From Burkholderia cenocepacia (GTDB lineage: Bacteria; Pseudomonadota; Gammaproteobacteria; Burkholderiales; Burkholderiaceae): a stretch of 64,000 nt of DNA. Shown piece by piece: positions 57,813 to 64,000 of the stretch. Both the position numbers and the translations under genes were made by a program. The stretch spans positions 310,001 through 374,000 of the forward strand of contig NZ_UAQZ01000001.1 in assembly GCF_900446215.1 (NCBI RefSeq), in the 5' to 3' direction. The notes beneath the pieces are model-generated. The model had not been told where the DNA came from, ran no database searches, and was given only the letters and a program-made list of their open reading frames with translations. The stretch's first letter is position 1; every line of letters begins with the position of its first letter.

Positions 57813-59174
57813 ATGCGTATCGACCGGCGCCTTCTGCAGCTCGCGTTCGGCGGGCTGTTCTGGCGCACCTTCCTGCTGATCGCGCTGCTGATCTCGGTCA
57901 GTCTCGCCGCGTGGTTCCAGAGCTTTCGCGTGATCGAGCGCGAGCCGCGTGCGCAGCGCGTCGCACTCCAGCTCGTCGCGGTCGTGAAGCTCACGCGCAC
58001 CGCCCTGCTCTATTCCGATCCCGATTTGCGGCGCGCGCTGCTGCAGGATCTCGAGAGCAACGAGGGCGTGCGTGTGTACCCGCGCGAGAAAACCGACAAA
58101 TTCAAGCTGCAGCCCGACGAATCGCTGAACCGCCTGATCGAACACGACATCCGCAGCCGCCTCGGCGACGATACCGTGATCGCGCAGTCGGTCAACGACA
58201 TTCCCGGCGTGTGGATCAGCTTCAAGATCGACGACGACGATTACTGGGTCGCGCTCGACCGCGATCAGCTCGACAACGTCACGGGCCTGCAGTGGGCCGG
58301 CTGGGGGCTGTTCGCGCTCGCGCTGTCGCTGTTCGGCTCCGCGTTCATCACGAGTCTCGTGAACCGGCCGTTCTCGCGGCTCGCGCTCGCCGCGCGCCAG
58401 GTCGGTTCGGGCCAGGCGCCCGAGCCGCTGCCCGAGCGCGGGATGGGCGTCGCGGCCGAGACCAACCGCAGCTTCAACCAGATGGTGCGCGACCTCGAAC
58501 AGCTCGAAGCCGACCGCGCGCTGATGCTCGCGGGCATTTCGCACGACCTGCGCACGCCGCTCGCGCGGTTGCGGCTCGAAACCGAGATGAGCCCGTCCGA
58601 CCAGGCGACCAAGGACGCGATGGTCGACGACATCGAACAGATGGACCGCATCATCGCGGCCTTCATCGACTACGCGCGCCCGTCGCAGCGCAAGCCGGAA
58701 CCCGTCGACCTGTCGTCGATCGCGCACGAAGTCGCCGCGCGCGTGTCGGGCGAGGACGGCGTCGAGATCCGCACGCGGCTCGCGCCGAGCGCGATCATCG
58801 AAGCCGACGAGACCGACATGCGCCGCGTGATCGGCAACCTCGTCGAGAACGCGCGCAAGTACGGCCAGAGCAAGCAGGACGGCATCTCGCGCATCACGCT
58901 CGAGACGCGCGTGTCGCATGCGCGCGTCGAGCTGTCGGTGAGCGACGAAGGCCCCGGCATCCCCGAGGATCAACTGCCGCTCGTGATGCGGCCGTTCTAC
59001 CGCGTCGACACCGCGCGCACCAAGGCCGACGGCACGGGCCTCGGGATGGCGATCGTGCTGCGGCTCGTCGGCCGCTACCGCGGCGCGCTGCGCCTGCGCA
59101 ATCGCCAGCCGGAAGCCGGCCTCGAAGTCACGCTCGAATTCCCCGGCGCCGGCAAGGCGCGTGCGACCGCGTGA
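57813..59174 (+). CDS. envZ: Sensor histidine kinase EnvZ
   Basis: 453-residue membrane kinase for OmpR. Transmembrane helices at about 16-36 and 160-182 enclose a periplasmic domain of about 125 residues. HAMP follows (NRPFSRLALAARQVGSG). The phospho-acceptor His244 is in GISHDLRTPLARL; the ATPase has NLVENARKYG (N box), SDEGPGIPEDQ and GTGLGMAIV. The 125-residue sensor region is the usual EnvZ size. Cotranscribed with ompR. Confidence 0.95.
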   Translation: MRIDRRLLQLAFGGLFWRTFLLIALLISVSLAAWFQSFRVIEREPRAQRVALQLVAVVKLTRTALLYSDPDLRRALLQDLESNEGVRVYPREKTDKFKLQPDESLNRLIEHDIRSRLGDDTVIAQSVNDIPGVWISFKIDDDDYWVALDRDQLDNVTGLQWAGWGLFALALSLFGSAFITSLVNRPFSRLALAARQVGSGQAPEPLPERGMGVAAETNRSFNQMVRDLEQLEADRALMLAGISHDLRTPLARLRLETEMSPSDQATKDAMVDDIEQMDRIIAAFIDYARPSQRKPEPVDLSSIAHEVAARVSGEDGVEIRTRLAPSAIIEADETDMRRVIGNLVENARKYGQSKQDGISRITLETRVSHARVELSVSDEGPGIPEDQLPLVMRPFYRVDTARTKADGTGLGMAIVLRLVGRYRGALRLRNRQPEAGLEVTLEFPGAGKARATA

Positions 59175-59216
59175 CACGCGCACGCACGCATCTTGCGCGT
59201 CACACTATCGAGGCGG

Positions 59217-59281
59217 TTGACAAAAGCTATGAGGATGGTTAGTTAAAATCTATTGAAGCGTCTTGCTAATAGTGTTATAGT
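59217..59281 (+). promoter_or_regulatory. ahpC promoter with OxyR-like site
   Basis: TTGAAG at 59253-59258 and TATAGT at 59276-59281 have a 17-base spacer, giving a transcript start about 75 bases before ahpC. Directly upstream, TTAG-N7-CTAT at 59239-59253 fits the OxyR half-dyad ATAGNTNNNANCTAT except for its first base. A second possible -35 TTGACA is at 59217-59222. OxyR control of ahpC is well known; here it is a sequence inference. Confidence 0.65.
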
Positions 59282-59363
59282 TTTGCCCATGCTGTCACAT
59301 CATCGTTGCAGCACCGAGGTAGCTTGACTCAGTCTTCTTCCCAACTCACACAGGAGTATCCGC

Positions 59364-59912
59364 ATGAAAACCGTGGGCGATAAACTCGAAGCTTTCACCG
59401 TCGTAGCCGCGAAGCCGGGCTTCAACAATCACGAGGAAAACGGCCAGTCGGCGTTCGAGACCGTCACCGAAGCGTCGTTCCCGGGCAAGTGGAAGATCAT
59501 CTACTTCTATCCGAAGGATTTCACGTTCGTGTGCCCGACGGAAATCGTCGAATTCGCGAAGCTCACGAAGCAGTTCGAAGAGCGCGACGCCGTCCTGCTC
59601 GGCGGCAGCTCGGACAACGAATTCGTCAAGCTCGCATGGCGCCGTGAGCACAAGGACCTGGACAAGCTGAACCACTACTCGTTCGGCGACGTCAAGGGCG
59701 AACTGATCGACCAGCTCGGCGTGCGCGACAAGGAAGCCGGCGTGGCCCTGCGTGCAACGTTCATCGTCGATCCGGACAACACGATCCAGCACGTTTCGGT
59801 GAACAACCTGAACGTCGGCCGCAGCCCGGAAGAAGTCCTGCGCATTCTGGACGGCCTGCAAACGGACGAACTCTGCCCGTGCAACCGCGCAGTCGGCGGC
59901 GCAACGCTGTAA
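59364..59912 (+). CDS. ahpC: Peroxiredoxin AhpC
   Basis: 182-residue peroxiredoxin reducing hydrogen peroxide and organic peroxides. The peroxidatic Cys57 lies in FTFVCPTEIVEF; Cys171 and Cys173 in ELCPCNRAVGG at the C-terminus can resolve the disulfide. AGGAG precedes the ATG. ahpD follows, which recycles AhpC in this type rather than AhpF. It has a strong upstream promoter (listed separately). Cytoplasmic. Confidence 0.97.
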   Translation: MKTVGDKLEAFTVVAAKPGFNNHEENGQSAFETVTEASFPGKWKIIYFYPKDFTFVCPTEIVEFAKLTKQFEERDAVLLGGSSDNEFVKLAWRREHKDLDKLNHYSFGDVKGELIDQLGVRDKEAGVALRATFIVDPDNTIQHVSVNNLNVGRSPEEVLRILDGLQTDELCPCNRAVGGATL

Positions 59913-59927
59913 GCGCAGCAATGCACG

Positions 59928-59965
59928 AAGCCCGCGGCGCGCGTTCTGCCTGCGGGCTTTTTTAA
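59928..59965 (+). terminator. Terminator/attenuator between ahpC and ahpD
   Basis: AAGCCCGC pairs with GCGGGCTT across about 20 bases, followed by TTTTTT. It sits inside the ahpC-ahpD pair, so it probably sets a lower level of ahpD rather than a full stop. Confidence 0.78.
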
Positions 59966-59988
59966 CGGCCAACCCATAGGAGATATCA

Positions 59989-60516
59989 ATGGAATTCATC
60001 GACTCGATTAAGGCACGTATCCCCGACTACGCGAAGGACATTCGCCTGAACCTCGACGGCACGATCTCGCGCTCGTCGCTCGAAGGCACGGACGCGGTCG
60101 GCGTGGCGCTGGCGGCGGCCATCGCGGCGAAGAGCACGGTGCTCGTCAAGACGATTCGCGAAGCCGGCGTCCTGTCGCCCGAAGAGACGAACGCCGTGCT
60201 GACGGCGGCCGCGCTGATGGGGATGAACAACACCTGGTATCCGTATGTCGAGATGGCCGACGACGCCGACCTGAAGACGCAGCGCGCCGAATTGCGGATG
60301 GGCGCGTACGCGACGCACGGCGGCGTCGACAAGCGCAAGTTCGAGATGTACGCGCTGGCCGCATCGATCGTCGGCAAGTGCCACTTCTGCGTGAAGTCGC
60401 ACTATGCGCTGCTGAAGAACGAGCAAGGGATGACCGTCACGCAACTGCGCGACGTGGGCCGCATCGCGTCGGTGATCAACGCCGCCGCGCAGGTGATCGC
60501 CGCCGAAGGCGAATGA
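59989..60516 (+). CDS. ahpD: Alkyl hydroperoxide reductase AhpD
   Basis: 175-residue carboxymuconolactone-decarboxylase-like protein that reduces AhpC through a lipoyl-linked path. The active motif is CHFCVKSH with Cys131, Cys134 and His138; Glu119 in KRKFEMYAL is the conserved proton-relay residue. TAGGAG precedes the ATG. It belongs with ahpC. Ends with a strong terminator at 60561. Confidence 0.96.
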   Translation: MEFIDSIKARIPDYAKDIRLNLDGTISRSSLEGTDAVGVALAAAIAAKSTVLVKTIREAGVLSPEETNAVLTAAALMGMNNTWYPYVEMADDADLKTQRAELRMGAYATHGGVDKRKFEMYALAASIVGKCHFCVKSHYALLKNEQGMTVTQLRDVGRIASVINAAAQVIAAEGE

Positions 60517-60560
60517 GCGAGCCGGCCGCGCGGCCATGAGCCGCGCGGCGGCTGCAAACG

Positions 60561-60589
60561 AAAATGCCACGCATTCGCGTGGCATTTTT
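60561..60589. terminator. Bidirectional terminator ahpD / ispF
   Basis: AAAATGCCACGC pairs with GCGTGGCATTTTT around ATTC. It serves ahpD on the plus strand and ispF on the minus strand (convergent genes). Confidence 0.92.
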
Positions 60590-60641
60590 CATTCCGGCGG
60601 CGCGGCGCGCGGCACGAACCGTACGCCGCAACGGCCGGACG

Positions 60642-61127
60642 TCAGCCGCCCTGCTTCACCAGCAGCGCGGCGGCCTGCGCCTCGATCCCCTCGCCGCGGC
60701 CGAGATAGCCGAGCTTCTCGTTGGTCTTCGCCTTCACGTTCACGCGCTCGAGCGGCAACCCGAGATCCGCCGCGATGTTCGCGCGCATCCCGTCGATATG
60801 CGGCGCGAGCTTCGGCGCCTGCGCGATCACGGTGCTGTCGACGTTCTGGATCGTGAAACCGGCCGCCTTGACGCGCTCCGCGCACGCGCGCAGCAGCACG
60901 CGGCTGTCCGCACCCTTGAACGCCGCGTCCGTGTCGGAGAAATGGCGGCCGATGTCGCCGAGCGCCGCCGCGCCGAACAGCGCGTCGGTGATCGCATGCA
61001 GCAGCACGTCCGCGTCCGAGTGGCCGAGCAGGCCGCGCTCGTACGGAATCGTCACGCCGCCGATGATGAGAGGGCGCCCTTCGACGAGCTGGTGCACGTC
61101 GTAGCCTTGTCCGATTCTGAAATCCAT
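60642..61127 (-). CDS. ispF: 2-C-methyl-D-erythritol 2,4-cyclodiphosphate synthase
   Basis: 161-residue MEP-pathway enzyme making the cyclic diphosphate. Zinc ligands are Asp9 and His11 (GYDVHQL) and His43 ([12 protein letters not shown]). The conserved C-terminal region is [21 protein letters not shown]. It follows ispD on the minus strand by 28 bases, the usual ispDF pair for isoprenoid precursors. Normal length. Confidence 0.97.
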   Translation of the reverse strand: MDFRIGQGYDVHQLVEGRPLIIGGVTIPYERGLLGHSDADVLLHAITDALFGAAALGDIGRHFSDTDAAFKGADSRVLLRACAERVKAAGFTIQNVDSTVIAQAPKLAPHIDGMRANIAADLGLPLERVNVKAKTNEKLGYLGRGEGIEAQAAALLVKQGG

Positions 61128-61155
61128 GCGTGTTCCGATTGAGATGGGGTGAAAG

Positions 61156-61866
61156 TCAGGAAGCGTTCGCGGGACGCGCGAGGATCGCCTCCGCGAGCGC
61201 GAAATCTTCCGGGTACGTGACCTTGAAGTTGCGCAGGCTGCCCTGCACGACGCGCGGCGTATGGCCGGCCCATTCGATCGCGCTCGCTTCGTCGGTCAGG
61301 TCGTGCCCTTCGCGCTGCGCGCGCAGGATCGCCTCGCGCAACATGCCGATGCGGAACATCTGCGGCGTCTGCGCCTGCCACAGCGCGTCGCGCGATTCCG
61401 TGCGCGCGATCGCGTCGCCGCCGGCCGGCACGCGCTTGAGCGTGTCGGCCACCGGCAGCGCGACGATGCCGCCGACCGGGTCGTCCTTCAGCGTCGCGAC
61501 GAGCGTGCGGATCAACTCCGGCGTGATGCCCGGGCGCGCGGCGTCGTGCACCAGCACCCAGTCGTGGTCGGTCGCGCCGAATTCGGCCAGTTCCAGCAAC
61601 CCGTTCAGCACCGACGCCTGCCGCGAGCCGCCGCCGCAGCGGCGCACCGCGAAACGCAGGCCAGCGAAACGGCGGGCGTCGAAATGGGAATCGTCGGGCG
61701 CGAGCACGACGAGCGTCTGCGCGAACTCGGTGCACGCGTCGAACGCGGCGAGCGTGTAGTGCAGCAGCGCGCGGCCGGCCAGCGTCCGGTATTGCTTCGG
61801 CACGGCCGAGCCGGAACGGCTGCCCGTGCCGGCACAGGGAATCAGGGCGAAAAGTCGGGGAGTCAC
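61156..61866 (-). CDS. ispD: 2-C-methyl-D-erythritol 4-phosphate cytidylyltransferase
   Basis: 236-residue nucleotidyltransferase that couples CTP to MEP. The N-terminal motif [18 protein letters not shown] (about 8-25) binds [14 protein letters not shown] and the loop [21 protein letters not shown] follow. The C-terminal segment is [11 protein letters not shown]. First gene of the ispD-ispF operon; the TATAAA at 61910-61905 on the minus strand may be its -10, leaving about 40 bases of leader. Confidence 0.97.
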   Translation of the reverse strand: MTPRLFALIPCAGTGSRSGSAVPKQYRTLAGRALLHYTLAAFDACTEFAQTLVVLAPDDSHFDARRFAGLRFAVRRCGGGSRQASVLNGLLELAEFGATDHDWVLVHDAARPGITPELIRTLVATLKDDPVGGIVALPVADTLKRVPAGGDAIARTESRDALWQAQTPQMFRIGMLREAILRAQREGHDLTDEASAIEWAGHTPRVVQGSLRNFKVTYPEDFALAEAILARPANAS

Positions 61867-61973
61867 GAAGGGAAACGCCGGAAAGGTGAAATCGAGAAGC
61901 GGATTTTATAATAGGTCTTTCGTCTCGACCGGCGCACCGCGCTGCGCCCGTGCACGCCACCCCTGTCGTCCCT
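61867..61973. promoter_or_regulatory. Divergent promoter region ispD / mfd
   Basis: 107 bases. TATAAT at 61907-61912 on the plus strand suits mfd, and its reverse overlaps a TATAAA on the minus strand suiting ispD. The -35 elements are weak. Confidence 0.5.
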
Positions 61974-64000
61974 ATGCCAGATAACGCTTCCACCCCGTCC
62001 GCTTCACCCGTTGCCCGCGTCAAGCCCGGCCAGCGTTTCGCCTTCGACGGCGCGCACGGCTCCGCCGACGCGCTCGCCATCGCCCGTTATCTCGCCGACA
62101 ACCGCCAGGACGTGCCGCTCCTCGCGGTGATCTGCGCGAACGCGGTCGATGCACAGCGGCTGTCGCAGGAAATCCGCTACTTTTCGCCCGATGCGCGCGT
62201 GCGCCTGCTGCCCGACTGGGAAACGCTGCCGTACGACACCTTCTCGCCGCATCAGGACCTGGTGTCCGAGCGGCTCGCGACGCTGCACGACCTCGGCGAG
62301 GGCCGCTGCGACATCCTGCTCGTGCCCGCGACCACCGCGCTGTACCGGATGCCGCCCGCGTCGTTCATGGCCGCGTACACGTTCGCGTTCGCGCAGGGCG
62401 AGCGGCTCGACGAGGCGAAGCTGAAGGCGCAACTCACGCTGGCCGGCTACGAGCACGTGAGCCAGGTCGTGCGGCCCGGCGAATACTGCGTGCGCGGCTC
62501 GCTGATCGACCTGTACCCGATGGGCTCGCCGCTGCCGTACCGGATCGACCTGTTCGACGACCAGGTCGATTCGATCCGCGCGTTCGATCCCGATACGCAG
62601 CGCAGCCTCTACCCGGTGCGCGACGTGCGGCTGCTGCCCGGCCGCGAGTTTCCGTTCGACGAAGCCGCGCGCACGGCGTTTCGCAGCCGCTGGCGCGAAA
62701 CCTTCGAAGGCGACCCGAGCCGCGCGCCGATCTACAAGGACATCGGCAACGGCGTGCCGTCGGCCGGCATCGAGTATTACCTGCCGCTGTTCTTCGACGA
62801 GACGGCCACGCTGTTCCACTACCTGCCGCAGGACGCGCACCTCGTGTTCACCGGCGACCTCGAGGCGTCGATCCGCCGCTTCACGGCCGACACGAAGCAG
62901 CGTCACGCGTTCCTCGCGCACGATCGCGAGCGGCCGATCCTCGAGCCGCAGCGGCTGTTCCTGTCCGACGAGGATTTCTTCGCGTTCGCGAAGCCGTTCG
63001 CGCGCGTCGTGCTGCCCGCGCAGCCGGCCGGCGGCTGGGCGACCGCCCTGCCCGAGCTCACCGTCGACCGCCATGCGGACGATCCGCTCGCGTCGCTGCG
63101 CACGTTCGTCGAATCGTCGGGCAAGCGTGTGCTGCTGACGGTCGAATCGGCCGGCCGCCGCGAGACGATCCTGCAACTGCTGGCCGAACACCACCTGCGC
63201 CCCGCGTCGAACGACGACTTCGCGAGCTGGCTTGCAAGCGACGAACGCTTCGCGCTCGGCGTCGCGCCGCTCGCGAACGGCTTCGCGGTGCCGGGCGAAG
63301 GCTATGCGATCGTCACCGAGACCGAGCTGTACGGCGCGCTCGGCCGCCGCGCGGGCCGTCGTCGGCAGGAGCAGGCAAGCAACGTCGACGCAATGGTGCG
63401 CGACCTGTCCGAGCTGAAGGTCGGCGACCCGGTCGTCCACGCGCAGCACGGCATCGGCCGCTACATGGGCCTCGTGTCGATGGATCTCGGCGAAGGCGAA
63501 ACCGAATTCCTGCATCTCGAATACTCGGGCGACAGCAAGCTCTACGTGCCGGTCGCGCAACTGCACGTGATCTCGCGCTACAGCGGCGCCGATCCCGACA
63601 GCGCGCCGCTGCATGCGCTCGGCTCCGGCCAGTGGGAGCGCGCGAAGCGCAAGGCCGCCCAGCAGATCCGCGATACGGCCGCCGAGCTGCTGAACCTGTA
63701 CGCGCGCCGCGCGGCCCGCGAAGGCCACGCGTTCTCGCTCGACCCGCGCGACTACGTGAAATTCGCGGAAAGCTTCGGCTTCGAGGAAACGCCCGACCAG
63801 GCCGCGGCGATCGCGGCCGTGATCGGCGACATGACGAGCGGCAAGCCGATGGACCGCCTCGTGTGCGGCGACGTCGGCTTCGGCAAGACCGAGGTCGCGC
63901 TGCGCGCGGCGTTCATCGCGGTGCTGGGCGGCAAGCAGGTCGCGCTGCTGTCGCCGACCACGCTGCTCGCCGAGCAGCACACGCAGACCTTCGCCGACCG
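61974..64000 (+). CDS. mfd: Transcription-repair coupling factor Mfd (5' part)
   Basis: The first 675 residues of about 1150 are in the window; the rest lies beyond the right edge. The start is MPDNASTPSA at 61974. The UvrB-homology region (about 20-370) includes LPDWETLPYDTFSPHQDLVSERL. The RNA-polymerase-interacting domain has VVHAQHGIGRYMGL near 485. The helicase motif I GDVGFGKTEVA begins near 625, followed by motif Ia LLSPTTLLAEQH. It removes stalled RNA polymerase and recruits UvrA. Divergent from ispD. Confidence 0.96.
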   Translation, partial: MPDNASTPSASPVARVKPGQRFAFDGAHGSADALAIARYLADNRQDVPLLAVICANAVDAQRLSQEIRYFSPDARVRLLPDWETLPYDTFSPHQDLVSERLATLHDLGEGRCDILLVPATTALYRMPPASFMAAYTFAFAQGERLDEAKLKAQLTLAGYEHVSQVVRPGEYCVRGSLIDLYPMGSPLPYRIDLFDDQVDSIRAFDPDTQRSLYPVRDVRLLPGREFPFDEAARTAFRSRWRETFEGDPSRAPIYKDIGNGVPSAGIEYYLPLFFDETATLFHYLPQDAHLVFTGDLEASIRRFTADTKQRHAFLAHDRERPILEPQRLFLSDEDFFAFAKPFARVVLPAQPAGGWATALPELTVDRHADDPLASLRTFVESSGKRVLLTVESAGRRETILQLLAEHHLRPASNDDFASWLASDERFALGVAPLANGFAVPGEGYAIVTETELYGALGRRAGRRRQEQASNVDAMVRDLSELKVGDPVVHAQHGIGRYMGLVSMDLGEGETEFLHLEYSGDSKLYVPVAQLHVISRYSGADPDSAPLHALGSGQWERAKRKAAQQIRDTAAELLNLYARRAAREGHAFSLDPRDYVKFAESFGFEETPDQAAAIAAVIGDMTSGKPMDRLVCGDVGFGKTEVALRAAFIAVLGGKQVALLSPTTLLAEQHTQTFAD

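Overview
The window is high-GC, gene-dense DNA and reads as a Burkholderia chromosome, most like the Burkholderia cepacia complex. The evidence is the Burkholderia-type porin, AhpC/AhpD, OmpR/EnvZ, the tig-clpP-clpX-lon-ppiD block, and the order holB-tmk-mltG-ygfZ. Species assignment is inference from gene content and order; nothing here is a species marker. Most of the window is conserved housekeeping chromosome.

Layout. 1-4.8 kb: holB (cut by the window edge), tmk and mltG on the minus strand, then ygfZ, an NRDE/TANGO2 protein and a GNAT enzyme. 4.9-6.8 kb: esterase, hotdog thioesterase and Dabb protein. 6.8-8.2 kb: a small accessory patch with a degraded P4-type integrase N-terminus and an intact intracellular trypsin-fold protease; this is the most foreign-looking part of the window. 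8.2-13 kb: a RidA-like protein, a large lipoprotein with a glycosidase-like domain and a membrane GGDEF protein. 13.2-19.1 kb: a fatty-acid oxidation group (thiolase, hydratase/dehydrogenase, acyl-CoA ligase) with nicotinamidase inside it. 19.3-23.1 kb: selO, msrB, yciB, bolA and a parvulin. 23.3-34.3 kb: GNAT, purL, an FAD oxidase, nnr, pgi, an orphan YbbA-type ATPase and tesA.

34.4-43.3 kb is the protein quality-control block on the minus strand (tig, clpP, clpX, lon, tRNA-Val, tRNA-Asp, ppiD), punctuated by hairpins. 43.7-46.5 kb: glycerate kinase, a MarR regulator and a ketopantoate reductase-like protein. 46.6-51.5 kb: a LuxR-type regulator divergent from porin, MFS transporter and HDAC-family amidohydrolase, which looks like a small uptake and deacylation unit. 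51.6-56.8 kb: two small exported or membrane proteins, tRNA-Leu, a squalene/phytoene synthase-family protein with altered catalytic motifs, and a DUF1501/DUF1800 pair. 56.5-64 kb: a small secreted protein, ompR-envZ, ahpC-ahpD with a good promoter and OxyR-like site, ispF-ispD, and the 5' part of mfd.

No CRISPR array, intact insertion sequence, prophage or large novel multigene system is visible. The strongest unexplained signals are the protease/integrase-remnant patch, the triplicated hairpins with a tRNA-Asp 3' fragment, the degenerate squalene-synthase homologue, the orphan YbbA ATPase whose start codon overlaps that of tesA, and the 14-bp tandem repeat.
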